Part shown: piece by piece, positions 16,640-26,000 of the stretch
Numbering within the stretch: the first letter of the stretch is position 1
Layout of the letters: the number at the start of each line of letters is the position of its first letter
Source: JAGVIE01 sp964520905
GTDB taxonomy: Bacteria; Bacteroidota; Ignavibacteria; UBA10030; SZUA-254
DNA: 64,000 nt
Direction: 5' to 3'
Assembly (NCBI GenBank): GCA_964520905.1
Contig: CAZFQL010000011.1
Location: 1-64,000 of the forward strand
Notes under the pieces: model-generated
Told to the model about the DNA's origin: nothing
The model's database searches: none
What the model saw: the letters and a program-made list of their open reading frames with translations, nothing else
Program-made: the position numbers and the translations under genes

Positions 16640-17614
16640 ATGCGTGCAATTATTCCAGTCGCGGGATTTGGCAGCCGGCTTAGACCGCACACTTATACTT
16701 TACCGAAAGTTTTACTTAATGTCGCCGGGAAGCCGATCATCGGACATATCCTCGATAAAATTATCGAAGATGGTTTTAACGAGGCGACTATCATAGTGGG
16801 ACACCTTGGTGATAAGATTCGTGATTACGTTCTATCGCAATACAAAATCAATGTCGATTTCGTAGAACAAGCCGAAGCAAAAGGGCTGGCGCACGCAATC
16901 TATCTTGCACATGAATCGTTCTCTTCCGAACCTATTCTTATTATTCTTGGAGACACAATCTTCGACGTAGATCTGAAACCCGTTATTAAAGGTCAGCATT
17001 CTGCAATTGGTGTTAAACAAGTTGCTGATCCGCGCCGCTTTGGCGTTGTTGAACTCACTGACGGTTTTGCTGAGAATTTAATCGAGAAACCGGAGGAACC
17101 AAAAAGCAACCTCGCTATTGTGGGACTTTATTGGATCAGAAATCCGAAACTTCTTGTACAATGCATCAATGAACTTTTTATTAAGGATAAAAAAACAAAA
17201 GGCGAATACCAATTGACCGACGCTCTGCAATTGATGATCCAGCAAGGAGAGAAAATTAAAACGTTCGATGTTGAGGGATGGTACGATTGCGGGAAACCGG
17301 AAACACTTCTCGCTACAAACCGTCATCTGCTAAGCAAAATTCCCAACAAAAAGAAATTAGACGGCGTAGTTATTATTCCACCGGTATTCATCTCCGATCA
17401 AGCTAAAGTGACAAACTCGATCATCGGTCCTTACGCAACAATTAGTGACGGCGCTGAAATTGTTGATTCCATCATTAAGAATTCCATCGTGAGTGAAGAC
17501 GCTCAGGTACGCCAGGTACTTATCGATAACTCAATCGTGGGTAACAATGCCGTGGTGACAGGTAATTTTAAACGTATTAATATTGGTGATTCATCTGAAA
17601 TAGCAATCAATTAA
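16640..17614 (+). CDS. Sugar-phosphate nucleotidyltransferase with C-terminal beta-helix
   Basis: 324 aa. The N-terminal Rossmann-like NTP-transferase domain has AGFGSRLRPHT (nucleotide-binding) and PKVLLNVAGKPII; GDTIFDVD supplies the metal-binding Asp. The C-terminal part (about 245-324) has hexapeptide-like repeats (INSIIGPYATI, VDSIIKNSIVS). The family includes glucose- and mannose-1-phosphate activating enzymes that feed polysaccharide or LPS synthesis; the sugar cannot be told. It lies 15 bases before metK, but no functional link is apparent. Confidence 0.87.
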   Translation: MRAIIPVAGFGSRLRPHTYTLPKVLLNVAGKPIIGHILDKIIEDGFNEATIIVGHLGDKIRDYVLSQYKINVDFVEQAEAKGLAHAIYLAHESFSSEPILIILGDTIFDVDLKPVIKGQHSAIGVKQVADPRRFGVVELTDGFAENLIEKPEEPKSNLAIVGLYWIRNPKLLVQCINELFIKDKKTKGEYQLTDALQLMIQQGEKIKTFDVEGWYDCGKPETLLATNRHLLSKIPNKKKLDGVVIIPPVFISDQAKVTNSIIGPYATISDGAEIVDSIIKNSIVSEDAQVRQVLIDNSIVGNNAVVTGNFKRINIGDSSEIAIN

Positions 17615-17628
17615 CGATAGGATAACTC

Positions 17629-18789
17629 ATGTCATATCTATTTACTTCCGAGTCCGTTTCCGAAGGACATCCAGATAAAGTCTGCGATCAGATTTCCGAT
17701 GGAGTATTGGATTCTCTTTTAGCGCAGGATTCGATGTCCCGCGTTGCCTGTGAATGTTTTGTAACTACCGGACTTGTATTGGTAGGTGGCGAGGTAACTA
17801 CTAAGGGTTATGTTGATGTTCAGAAGGTTGTACGCGATGTTGTAAAAAATATCGGATACACAGAAGCGGGAGTCGGTTTTGATGCCGATTCATGCGCAGT
17901 GCTTTCAACATTGCATTCGCAATCTCCCGATATCGCACAAGGTGTCGATACCGGTGGTGCGGGTGATCAGGGGATGATGTTCGGCTATGCATGCAATGAA
18001 ACTCCGGAATTGATGCCGATGCCGATTATGTTTGCTCATAAACTTGTAAAGCGTTTAGCCGACATCCGGAAACATGAAAACGGGTTGATGCCTTACATAC
18101 GTCCGGATTCAAAATCTCAGGTTACAATTGAATACGAGGGGAAGAAGCCGATTCGCGTTCACACCGTCGTTGTTTCAACTCAACATTCGCCGGAAGTTAA
18201 ACAGAGAAAAATTAAAGAAGACGTTATTGAAAAGGTAGTAAAGCACGTCATACCCGCGAAAATGTTAGATAGTAAAACCAAGTATTTCGTCAACCCGACA
18301 GGTATGTTTGAAATTGGCGGACCCCACGGTGACAGTGGTTTAACCGGCAGGAAGATTGTCGTCGATACATACGGTGGACGAGCGCCGCATGGCGGTGGAG
18401 CGTTTTCGGGAAAAGATCCTACAAAAGTCGACAGAAGCGCCGCCTACGCTGCCCGCCATCTTGCAAAGAATATTGTTGCCTCCGGATTAGCGAGTGAATG
18501 TCTGATTCAGGTTGCGTATGCAATCGGTGTGAAAGAACCGGTTTCAATTCATACACAAACATTTGGAACGGGAATAATGCCCGACGTCGAGCTTGAGCAA
18601 TTTATTCAGAAGAATACTCACGAAGGCGGTCCGATCGATTTAACTCCGCGCGGAATTATCAAACGTCTCGATCTGCGAAGACCCATCTATAGGAAAACCG
18701 CCGCATACGGTCATTTTGGAAGAAGTGAAAAAGAATTTTCGTGGGAGAAACTTGATTTAGTTAAGATGCTGAGGAAAGCGGTGAAGTAG
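17629..18789 (+). CDS. metK: S-adenosylmethionine synthetase
   Basis: 386 aa. Signatures GHPDKVCDQISDG near the N terminus, GAGDQGMMFGYA and GGAFSGKDPTKVDRS are all present, covering the ATP and methionine sites. It makes SAM from ATP and methionine. AGGA lies 8 bases before the ATG. Together with ahcY downstream it covers two steps of the methyl cycle; the small gene at 18840 interrupts the pair. Confidence 0.98.
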   Translation: MSYLFTSESVSEGHPDKVCDQISDGVLDSLLAQDSMSRVACECFVTTGLVLVGGEVTTKGYVDVQKVVRDVVKNIGYTEAGVGFDADSCAVLSTLHSQSPDIAQGVDTGGAGDQGMMFGYACNETPELMPMPIMFAHKLVKRLADIRKHENGLMPYIRPDSKSQVTIEYEGKKPIRVHTVVVSTQHSPEVKQRKIKEDVIEKVVKHVIPAKMLDSKTKYFVNPTGMFEIGGPHGDSGLTGRKIVVDTYGGRAPHGGGAFSGKDPTKVDRSAAYAARHLAKNIVASGLASECLIQVAYAIGVKEPVSIHTQTFGTGIMPDVELEQFIQKNTHEGGPIDLTPRGIIKRLDLRRPIYRKTAAYGHFGRSEKEFSWEKLDLVKMLRKAVK

Positions 18790-18798
18790 ATTTTGTTA

Positions 18799-19257
18799 AA
18801 TGGTTAATTTGTCGATTGGTTAATTAGAGATAAAGGAAGATGGAAACTTCCGGATATAGTTTCGAAGATTTGGATGTATACAAACTCGCACGAGAGCTTC
18901 GACGAAAGATTTACCAATTGATTAAAAGTATTCCCACCGATGAGAAACATAATCTTCAATCCCAGATGCGTCGGGCTGCGCTATCATTAACAAATAATAT
19001 TGCAGAGGGTCATGGTCGATACCATTATCAAGAAAATATCCAGTATCTCAGACAATCAAGAGGATCGTTAGAAGAGTTGATGGATGATTTAAATGTATGT
19101 TTAGATGAAAATTATTTGACTGAAGAATATGTCAATATTTTAAAAGAAGAATCATATAATTTATTAAAGAAATTAAACGGATACATCGTTTATCTACGGA
19201 AAAGAAAAGATGAAGCAACAACTCATTAACCAATTAACCAATTCACCAATTAATTAA
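18799..19257. repeat. Imperfect inverted repeats flanking the four-helix-bundle gene
   Basis: Upstream (18799-18828) the sequence runs GGTTAATTTG...GATTGGTTAATTA; downstream (19226-19257) is a similar run in inverted orientation, TTAACCAATTAACCAATTC. Both border the gene at 18840-19229 closely. The downstream copy is a tandem of AATTAACC units. Such flanks suggest that the gene plus repeats moved as a unit into the metK-ahcY spacer. Confidence 0.5.
18840..19229 (+). CDS. Four-helix bundle protein of the 23S rRNA intervening-sequence family
   Basis: 129 aa. Typical family pattern: SFEDLDVYKLARELRRKIY at the start, QMRRAALSLTNNIAEGHGR in the middle and RGSLEELMDDL later. These proteins form pentameric four-helix bundles, were first seen in 23S rRNA intervening sequences, and are common as stand-alone genes in Bacteroidota; the molecular role is not settled. 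AAAGGA precedes the ATG. It is lodged between metK and ahcY and flanked by inverted repeats. Confidence 0.9.
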   Translation: METSGYSFEDLDVYKLARELRRKIYQLIKSIPTDEKHNLQSQMRRAALSLTNNIAEGHGRYHYQENIQYLRQSRGSLEELMDDLNVCLDENYLTEEYVNILKEESYNLLKKLNGYIVYLRKRKDEATTH

Positions 19258-19263
19258 GAACAT

Positions 19264-20544
19264 ATGGATTACAAAAAAGGTAAATACAAAGTCAAAGATA
19301 TAAAATTAGCGAGCGAAGGCAAACAATTGATTGCGTGGGCGGAATCGCGAATGCCGGTGCTTATGGCGCTTCGTGAAAAATACCGGAAAACAAAACCATT
19401 TAAAGGTTATCGTATTGCGGGATGTTTACATGTTACTAAAGAAACCGCAGTGCTCGTGAAAACTTTTGTCGAAGCAGGCGCTCAGGTAAGCTGGAGCGGA
19501 TGCAATCCTCTTTCAACGAATGATGCGGCGGCGGCGGCTCTCGCGGCTGATGGAGTTTCTATTTTCGCATGGCACGGTATGTCGGTAAAAGAATTTTACT
19601 GGTGCATCGAAGAGACATTGAAGATTCATCCTAACCTCACTCTTGATGACGGAGCTGATTTAATCTTCACAATTCACAATAAACATCCTGAATTTGCAAA
19701 GAAGTATGTAATTGGCGGAACTGAAGAAACTACAACCGGCGTACACCGTTTGCGTGCTATGGCAAGAGACGGCGCTTTGAAATATCCGGTCGTTGCGGTG
19801 AATGATGCTGAAACAAAATGGGATTTCGATAACGTGTACGGTACCGGTCAATCTACGCTGGACGGTATACTCCGTGCAACGAGCATCCTGATTGCAGGGA
19901 AGAATGTTGTAATTGCTGGCTATGGACATTGCGGCAAGGGCGTAGCGATGAGAGCGAAGGGACTTGGCGCTAACGTAATTGTAACAGAAATTAAACCGAC
20001 CGCCGCGCTGAAAGCAATACTGGAAGGAATGCGCGTCATGAAGATGGATGAAGCGGCGAAGATCGGCGATGTGTTCATTACTGCAACGGGCGTTAAAGAT
20101 ATAATCGTTGATCGTCATTTTAGAGTGATGAAAGAGGGTGCTATCGTTTGCAACACGGGTCATTACGATTGTGAGGTCAATCTCAACCACGTCGGTAAAT
20201 TAGCTAAGGGAATAAAAGAAGTTCGGGCTAACAATGAACAATACTCGATGAAAAACGGCAGACGTATTTACGTACTTGCAAAAGGAAGATTAGTTAATCT
20301 TGCCGCGGCAGAAGGACATCCATCGGAAGTTATGGATATGTCGTTTGCGAACCAGTTCATGTCACAGCTTCGGTTAGCGGAGATTCATAAGCAGGGCAAG
20401 CGTCTTGATAATAAAGTTTACGATATCCCTGTCGAGCAGGATCAGGAAATTGCCAGCGTTAAGTTGGCGACTATGGGTTTGAAGATCGATAAACTCACTG
20501 CCGAGCAAAGAAAATATATGGATGACTACAGCGCCGGAACGTGA
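19264..20544 (+). CDS. ahcY: Adenosylhomocysteinase
   Basis: 426 aa. Reaction: S-adenosylhomocysteine to adenosine and homocysteine, completing the methyl cycle started by metK. Visible motifs are the substrate site (WSGCNPLSTNDAAAAAL), the NAD-binding GYGHCGKGVAMRAKGLGA and the C-terminal AEGHPSEVMDMSFANQ. Length fits the form without the insertion found in some homologues. A strong hairpin terminator follows at 20579. Confidence 0.97.
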   Translation: MDYKKGKYKVKDIKLASEGKQLIAWAESRMPVLMALREKYRKTKPFKGYRIAGCLHVTKETAVLVKTFVEAGAQVSWSGCNPLSTNDAAAAALAADGVSIFAWHGMSVKEFYWCIEETLKIHPNLTLDDGADLIFTIHNKHPEFAKKYVIGGTEETTTGVHRLRAMARDGALKYPVVAVNDAETKWDFDNVYGTGQSTLDGILRATSILIAGKNVVIAGYGHCGKGVAMRAKGLGANVIVTEIKPTAALKAILEGMRVMKMDEAAKIGDVFITATGVKDIIVDRHFRVMKEGAIVCNTGHYDCEVNLNHVGKLAKGIKEVRANNEQYSMKNGRRIYVLAKGRLVNLAAAEGHPSEVMDMSFANQFMSQLRLAEIHKQGKRLDNKVYDIPVEQDQEIASVKLATMGLKIDKLTAEQRKYMDDYSAGT

Positions 20545-20578
20545 TTTGGTGAGTTGTAAGTTGTGAGTGGAGAATAAA

Positions 20579-20605
20579 AAGGTGACCGAGTGGTCACCTT
20601 CTTTT
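20579..20605 (+). terminator. Rho-independent terminator after ahcY
   Basis: Stem AAGGTGACC (20579-20587), loop GAGT, stem GGTCACCTT (20592-20600), then CTTTT. An A-rich tract on the left side makes it usable from the minus strand as well. Confidence 0.85.
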
Positions 20606-20703
20606 ATCAATGTTTCAATCTCTTCAATTTCTTTCAGCACAGACTTCGTCATTACTTCACAGCCGGATGTAGTCACAAGCACATCATCCTCGATCCGAAT
20701 TCC
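20602..20703 (-). pseudogene. Remnant of the 3' end of an Xaa-Pro aminopeptidase gene
   Basis: Read on the minus strand from 20703, it encodes GIRIEDDVLVTTSGCEVMT followed by KSVLKEIEEIETLIKE. This matches the last residues of the intact aminopeptidase at 37635-38942 (IRIEDDVLVTGSDCEVLTK, KEIEDIEGL). Upstream of Gly-Ile-Arg the similarity stops and the frame runs into unrelated sequence; downstream it runs into the ahcY terminator without its own stop. A decayed copy of the C terminus only. Confidence 0.8.
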
Positions 20704-20733
20704 GGAGATTTGATCCTGATCAGATCAACCCTA

Positions 20734-21696
20734 CTACGCCAACTTATCTGAGAATTGTTCTGTTCCTTCCTCATGCCAATGTGTTTCGATAGTGAGATGT
20801 GTAATTTCTTTTAAACCACTTAATGTTTTCCGGTAGCGTTCGACTGAGTGTGGCATGGTCGAACATACCGACACAATGCATGCGTAGCGCGCGTCGCTAA
20901 CGCGCCACAGATGAAGATCATTCACCTTGCTGCTGCCATCAACCTCAATAGCCGTTTTTATTCGTTCTACTAAAGGTGAATCCATTTCTCTGTCCAACAG
21001 AATTGCCGAGCTATCACGCAAGAGGGAAACAGTCCATCGGGCAATCATGGCTGCGCCGACCAATCCCGCCATAGGATCGAGCCAAATCCATCCAAACATT
21101 TGCCCTCCAATAAGAGCAGCAATAGCAAGTACCGATGTTGCAGCATCGGCAAGAACATGGAGATACGCTGACCGAAGATTTAAGTCGTGATGAGTGTGAG
21201 ACGAATGTGAAGATTCAGAGTGAGAGGAATGTTTATGTGTACTGCCGACATTCATAATAAACGCACTGACGATGTTTACCAGCAAGCCGGCAACAGCAAC
21301 AATTATTGCTAAAGTGTAATCGATAGCTTGAGGATTCATTAAACGGTCGATAGATGCAACAATTAACGAGAGTCCAACGATGCCGAGAATGAGCGCACTT
21401 GAATATGCGCCAAGGATTTCTATCTTCCAGGTTCCAAACGCGTATCGTTTATCCAACGAATGGCGTCGCGCCAGCACGTATGCCATTAGTGAAATTCCCA
21501 ATGCTGTTGCGTGTGTTCCCATATGCCAACCATCAGCGAGGAGAGCCATCGAGTGAAACATCGATCCCGCCGTAATCTCTACTGCCATAGTCGCGATAGT
21601 CAACAATACGACAATTAATGTCCGTTTTTCTATATGGCGCTTCGATTCATGGAAATCGTGGTTGTGTTCATCGTTAAATGTATGTTGTATCTTCAT
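20734..21696 (-). CDS. Cation diffusion facilitator, DmeF/CzcD-like metal exporter
   Basis: 320 aa from the ATG at 21696, chosen because GGAG lies 7-8 bases upstream; an ATG 21 bases earlier lacks this. Six membrane segments, a His-rich N terminus (FNDEHNHDFHESKRH), metal-site segments LLADGWHMGTHA and LADAATSVLAI, and a His-rich cytosolic loop (THKHSSHSESSHSSHTHHD). The C-terminal domain is cytoplasmic. The family exports Zn, Co or Ni out of the cytosol in exchange for protons. It lies beside the cassette-like island and may predate it. Confidence 0.9.
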   Translation of the reverse strand: MKIQHTFNDEHNHDFHESKRHIEKRTLIVVLLTIATMAVEITAGSMFHSMALLADGWHMGTHATALGISLMAYVLARRHSLDKRYAFGTWKIEILGAYSSALILGIVGLSLIVASIDRLMNPQAIDYTLAIIVAVAGLLVNIVSAFIMNVGSTHKHSSHSESSHSSHTHHDLNLRSAYLHVLADAATSVLAIAALIGGQMFGWIWLDPMAGLVGAAMIARWTVSLLRDSSAILLDREMDSPLVERIKTAIEVDGSSKVNDLHLWRVSDARYACIVSVCSTMPHSVERYRKTLSGLKEITHLTIETHWHEEGTEQFSDKLA

Positions 21697-21826
21697 TATG
21701 ATCTCCAAAGTAAACAAACCGGGAAGAAGTAATTCGAGTAACTGAAAGATTCAGTCTCGTTTCGTGAGATTGTTGGTCGTGTTATGCGTTCGTGCTGCTC
21801 TTCTCACGAAGTTGTGTCCATCAATG

Positions 21827-23692
21827 TTATGCAGTAAGTTCGTAAGTGTTTGGTTCAGGTGTCCAGTCAACAATTAGTTTCATAAGCTCATTTACTTTTG
21901 CAGGATAGTTGACTGTATTTACTCCGTCAAATTTGAAATATGCAGCTCTAACTTTTCCGTGCTTTTCTGCTTTTGAAGCTGAAACCCCAATTAAAGGTTC
22001 TAAGTCAGGATTTACTTTAATGAGTTTCCCAAAGTCGGTAGAAAGCAATGCAGCAATTTTCAAATTCTCTTTAAACATTCTCAATGAATGTTGCTCTTTG
22101 TCGGTTTTGTCTGCTTTGTCTTCTGGAAAATCTACTGGGTCAATGTCGTGTATTACAATGTAAGGGATTTTCAAATTGTTTAGCACTTTCATAAATGCTG
22201 TGAAGTTCGTCTTCCCTCCACAATCAGTAACACAAATATTATTCGCTGAAAAGTCAAATCGCTTGTCGTCAACTGAAAGTTTTGATGCCCAATAAGGAAT
22301 GATTTGCTTTTCTGTTTCACCTTCAACTAAAATAACTTTTCGCGCAAAAAATAATTCGCTTCGTGAGATGTCAAAGAAACTCAAATAGCGGAAAGATTTT
22401 TTTTGGTCGTCATCTTCAAAAATATCACCTGTGTATTGAACAGCGTAAGAAGGTCCTTTCCCATTTCTTTTTACGAGTGCAATTTTGGGATATTGAAACA
22501 TATCTACAAAGAACGAAGAATGAGAACACATAATGACTTGGTCATTCTTTGCAATGTCCTTCAATACATTCATCATTTTGCGTTGTCCGTTTGGATGCAA
22601 AAACAATTCAGGTTCTTCAATAGCCAAAATGAAATTTCGCTTTTGAATTTCCTCTCCAACTTTTATCTCATTTAGAAGTTTGGCATAAACCCGAATGTAA
22701 GAGAAGATTAAAGCCCTTTGTAAACCGTGTCCTTTGTTGTCTATTGAAGTTGGAATACTGTCGTCAATAGTGATTTTAGTTTCTTTGAAAAGGTCAACTA
22801 ATTCGGGAGTTACAATTTCTATTTCAACTTTACTTTCAGGCATACTTTCTGAAATTGAATCAGAAAGAGTTTGTTCAAGTTCTTTAATTTCAGTTAATCT
22901 ATTTGCATCAGTTCCGTCAGCAGATCTGTTGAGAAATATCTTTAGCCCGTCTATCTGTGCTTTAACTTCTGCAAACTTTGGATTTGCTGTTACGATACGA
23001 TTGGTGAGGTCATTGATTAGTTTTCCTAAACTTGTCGTTTGAGTTATCTTGCTTTCATCTTGTGCATCTTTTACAGCAGGAACAAGATAAAACTGCGGAA
23101 GCAAACTTGAAAAGTTTTCTGATAAACCTCCTGGATTAGCAATCCAACCTGCCTCGCCTAACTCTACTAATCCAGCTTCAAGATGTTGCCTCAAACCTTC
23201 TTTGTAAGATGCTTGTGTAACTTTAGCTTGTGCAGTTTTGAAATAGTCAGGTAAATGATTATCTGCAACAATTTGAGTTAAGTTGGCTTTGTACTCGTCA
23301 AATTTTGAAAGATCAAAATGTTCTAATAAAGGTTTTGCTTGCCAACCATAGAAAGCATTTTTTAATTTCTGTGTTTCTAACTCAACTGAAATTACTCGTT
23401 TGATTTTTACTTTGTCGGTGTGTATCCAATGCTTGATATACTTCTGCTCCTTCTCTTCGTCAGTCAAGCGGCCAAATGTTAGAATAACTTCGATTGGCTT
23501 TGTTGTGTCTTTAAAGTGAAAGTTCTCGGGACTAAAACTTTTTAAACTTTCAGAGTAAAAAAGTTCCAGTCCTTTTAAGATTGAAGATTTTCCTGAATTG
23601 TTTTCACCAATTAAAACAAGGAGGTCGTCAATATTGACTTTCAAATTTTCAATACTTCTGTAATTGTTGATTTCTATTTCCTGAAGTTTCAT
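21827..23692 (-). CDS. OLD-family ATP-dependent nuclease (ABC ATPase plus TOPRIM)
   Basis: 621 aa. Walker A GENNSGKSS at residues 29-37, Walker B LAIEEPELFLHP, then a TOPRIM domain from about 453 with VEGETE (456-461) and HDIDP (515-519). This is the layout of OLD nucleases, which include the phage P2 Old protein and the GajA subunit of Gabija. No UvrD-like GajB helicase is beside it. It stands alone between attC-like sequences, in the same direction as the TIR-TPR gene upstream; only about 200 bases separate them. Defence function is inferred from family and context. Confidence 0.88.
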   Translation of the reverse strand: MKLQEIEINNYRSIENLKVNIDDLLVLIGENNSGKSSILKGLELFYSESLKSFSPENFHFKDTTKPIEVILTFGRLTDEEKEQKYIKHWIHTDKVKIKRVISVELETQKLKNAFYGWQAKPLLEHFDLSKFDEYKANLTQIVADNHLPDYFKTAQAKVTQASYKEGLRQHLEAGLVELGEAGWIANPGGLSENFSSLLPQFYLVPAVKDAQDESKITQTTSLGKLINDLTNRIVTANPKFAEVKAQIDGLKIFLNRSADGTDANRLTEIKELEQTLSDSISESMPESKVEIEIVTPELVDLFKETKITIDDSIPTSIDNKGHGLQRALIFSYIRVYAKLLNEIKVGEEIQKRNFILAIEEPELFLHPNGQRKMMNVLKDIAKNDQVIMCSHSSFFVDMFQYPKIALVKRNGKGPSYAVQYTGDIFEDDDQKKSFRYLSFFDISRSELFFARKVILVEGETEKQIIPYWASKLSVDDKRFDFSANNICVTDCGGKTNFTAFMKVLNNLKIPYIVIHDIDPVDFPEDKADKTDKEQHSLRMFKENLKIAALLSTDFGKLIKVNPDLEPLIGVSASKAEKHGKVRAAYFKFDGVNTVNYPAKVNELMKLIVDWTPEPNTYELTA

Positions 23693-23736
23693 TTTATGTC
23701 TGTCGGTTTATTTACGCACTGTCGCCAAAGCATGAC

Positions 23737-23870
23737 GCATAACGGTTTGCGGGTTTAAGAAGTGCGGGATTTCGGAGCGATAAACTGTCCGCCAGCACAA
23801 AAGTTTGATTGAAATACAACTGCTCAATTACCCACTTCACCCCGCATTTCTTTAAACCCGCTGTTATCGG
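23737..23870 (-). repeat. attC-like integron cassette site between the TIR-TPR and OLD genes
   Basis: Read on the minus strand: CGATAAC, then GCGGGTTTAAAGAAATGCGGG, about 60 bases of spacer, CCCGCACTTCTTAAACCCGC, then GTTATGC. The arms pair as an imperfect stem with the bulges and unpaired bases typical of attC. The ends resemble the R''/R' core boxes, GTTATGC being the form seen in Vibrio cholerae repeats. It sits exactly 3' of one gene and 5' of the next, as attC sites do. A shared 15-base block, GCACTGTCGCCAAAG on the plus strand, adjoins it (23716-23730) and recurs at 25980-25994. Confidence 0.6.
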
Positions 23871-23892
23871 CTGCCCTTCTGTCCACCATAAT

Positions 23893-25929
23893 TTATTTTT
23901 TCGTTTCATTAGTGTCGTTCGCTTTAGATTCTGCCTCTTTGAGCCGTTGTCTAATATCGTTAATCACAAACATCATAAAGGGCATAATTTTCTTGCACAA
24001 CAATTCAGCTTTATCAAGTAGTTTTCTTGCCTCGTTGAAGTTGGATTCTTTCAATTCCATTTGAGCAATCATTGTCAAAGTTGTAACAAGCTGCGGTGAA
24101 CTTTTATCATCTTCGCAAAGTTTCAAAACTTGCTCGTAAGCCAATCGTTCTTCTTTCGGATTTTTCATTTTATGATGCACCTCTGCAATTGCTGCCCAAA
24201 TATCAGGCAACTTGCTTTTGGCTGGCATGGATTCGGCTAAGCGAATTGCTCTCTGAAAAGTTTCAAGAGCTATTTCATATTTTTTCAGTCCATGTAGTGT
24301 ATGTCCTTTGTTATAGAGTAACCTAAGTCGTTCTTTTGGTGATTGTGCTTCAGAAAGCAGGTTGTCAATTATTGAAAGTGAGTATTGCTCGTATTCTTTT
24401 AGCTCCTTTTCATTTTGAGTAACCTTTGCTATGTCGGACAGTGTTTTTAATACATCAAGTTTTTGAGAATCTTTTGTTGATTCGCTTGAAAGAAGCATCA
24501 ATAGAATTTTTTTTGCTTTGTCGTGTTCACCCAATTCTAAAAGCTTCATCGCATACCGAAAGAAGAACCAACTTTTTTTCCTTTCGTCTTTAATCGGGGC
24601 AGCAGTTTGTATTGCCGACTTGTAATACTTTTCTGCTTCTTTGCGATGTCCTTGCTTGTCCAATAATTCCCCACAAGCCAAAAAGCATTTAGCTGTCATA
24701 TACTGGTCTTCCAACTTAATAAAGATTTCAGAAGCACTAATAATGTCTTGAACTCCTAACTTTAAATCATCGTGCATTGCTTGCATTTCGCCTCTTTCAA
24801 GTAAAAGTCTTCCCAAATCATATTCCCAAGATTCTCCCATTTCTCTGTAGATTGAAATGGCACGGGAATATTCTGTTAATGCCTCCTCATGTTTTCTATA
24901 CCCATAAATCTTTGCTCTAACCAAATGACAAAATCCATATCCTGCATTTGCTTCCACAGAAGCATCTTCTTTACCCGAAACTAATAGTTTGGTAAAAGTA
25001 TCATATGCCTCTTTGGTATAGTTGAATTGAACTTCAAATGCTTCTTTGTTTTGGTTACTAAGCATTGCTAATGCTATCCATGCCCAACCTTCTGAACATT
25101 GGTCATTTGTTGATTTTGAATACTCTAACGCAGCATTAAGAAAACCTCTCGCTTTGTCTGTATTTCCTTTGAATCTATGAACCTCTCCTAATAGCTGTAA
25201 TATTCGGACAACCTGATTTCCTAGATTTGTTTTCTTAGATTCAATCAGACATTCATTTGCAATTTTAAGAGCATTATCTAAGTCATTAGACCCTTCCGAT
25301 GCTTCAATGTAGGCTAACTCAAGGCGAACTCGTATGGATAACTTTTGATTCTTTGTTTCATGTGCAGTTTCACCAATCTTGTTCCAAATTTCTTTTGATA
25401 GTTCATACTTTCCTTTTCTATTTGCCTCTTGTGCTTCTTTAATTTTTTCTTCAACTTCTTTTGGTAGGATAGAATCATCACTTTTGTTGTTAGACCAAAG
25501 AAGGTCTTCTGCATCATCACCCTGACCGCAAGCAGCCAACAATTCTTTTAAAGAGGAATCAACTGCACTGCGATAATCAACATATCTGTATCGCTTTAGT
25601 GTGTCTGGCAAATCACAATCTTCAATTAAGACAGGAATAAATCGCCTGTTTGAATTGATAGGGTCTCTGAATAATACAGTGCTTCTTTCCAACTTGACCC
25701 AATCAGAATTAATAGCATTTGGTGAAAGGCATAAAACTAAAATCTTGGATTCTTCAAGTCCCTTTTCTACTTTCAAGTATATGTCGTCACCTGGTTTAAT
25801 ACACCATTCGTCAAACCAAATCTTTAGTCCATAATCTTGAAGTTTCTTTGCCATTACTCTTACTATCTCTTTGTCTTTGGAGTTGTGGCTCAAGAAAACA
25901 TCATAGTTGAATTGTGTATTCTGTTTCAT
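23893..25929 (-). CDS. TIR-domain protein with tetratricopeptide repeats
   Basis: 678 aa. Residues 8-140 form a TIR domain: YDVFLSHNSKD at the N terminus, FDEWCIKPGDD, and SDWVKLE with Glu81 in the catalytic NADase position. From about 150 to 660 there are helical TPR-like repeats (GNTDKARGFLNAALEYSKS, HRKEAEKYYKSAI and others). Bacterial TIR domains cleave NAD or make cyclic ADP-ribose signals on infection; the TPR half could sense a phage product. A six-codon upstream frame (25956-25936), in frame with this gene, ends 6 bases before its ATG. It is placed as a single gene in an attC-bounded cassette, next to an OLD nuclease. Confidence 0.85.
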   Translation of the reverse strand: MKQNTQFNYDVFLSHNSKDKEIVRVMAKKLQDYGLKIWFDEWCIKPGDDIYLKVEKGLEESKILVLCLSPNAINSDWVKLERSTVLFRDPINSNRRFIPVLIEDCDLPDTLKRYRYVDYRSAVDSSLKELLAACGQGDDAEDLLWSNNKSDDSILPKEVEEKIKEAQEANRKGKYELSKEIWNKIGETAHETKNQKLSIRVRLELAYIEASEGSNDLDNALKIANECLIESKKTNLGNQVVRILQLLGEVHRFKGNTDKARGFLNAALEYSKSTNDQCSEGWAWIALAMLSNQNKEAFEVQFNYTKEAYDTFTKLLVSGKEDASVEANAGYGFCHLVRAKIYGYRKHEEALTEYSRAISIYREMGESWEYDLGRLLLERGEMQAMHDDLKLGVQDIISASEIFIKLEDQYMTAKCFLACGELLDKQGHRKEAEKYYKSAIQTAAPIKDERKKSWFFFRYAMKLLELGEHDKAKKILLMLLSSESTKDSQKLDVLKTLSDIAKVTQNEKELKEYEQYSLSIIDNLLSEAQSPKERLRLLYNKGHTLHGLKKYEIALETFQRAIRLAESMPAKSKLPDIWAAIAEVHHKMKNPKEERLAYEQVLKLCEDDKSSPQLVTTLTMIAQMELKESNFNEARKLLDKAELLCKKIMPFMMFVINDIRQRLKEAESKANDTNETKK

Positions 25930-26000
25930 TTGTTGTCAGGTCGTCTGTCTGCTCATTTTATATCTGTCGGTTGAAGGTTGCACTGTCGCCAAAGGGTTGC

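Noticed and set aside
21827..25929. A Gabija system
   Set aside because: The OLD-type nuclease is GajA-like in layout, but there is no UvrD-like GajB helicase; the neighbour is a TIR-TPR protein in its own cassette.
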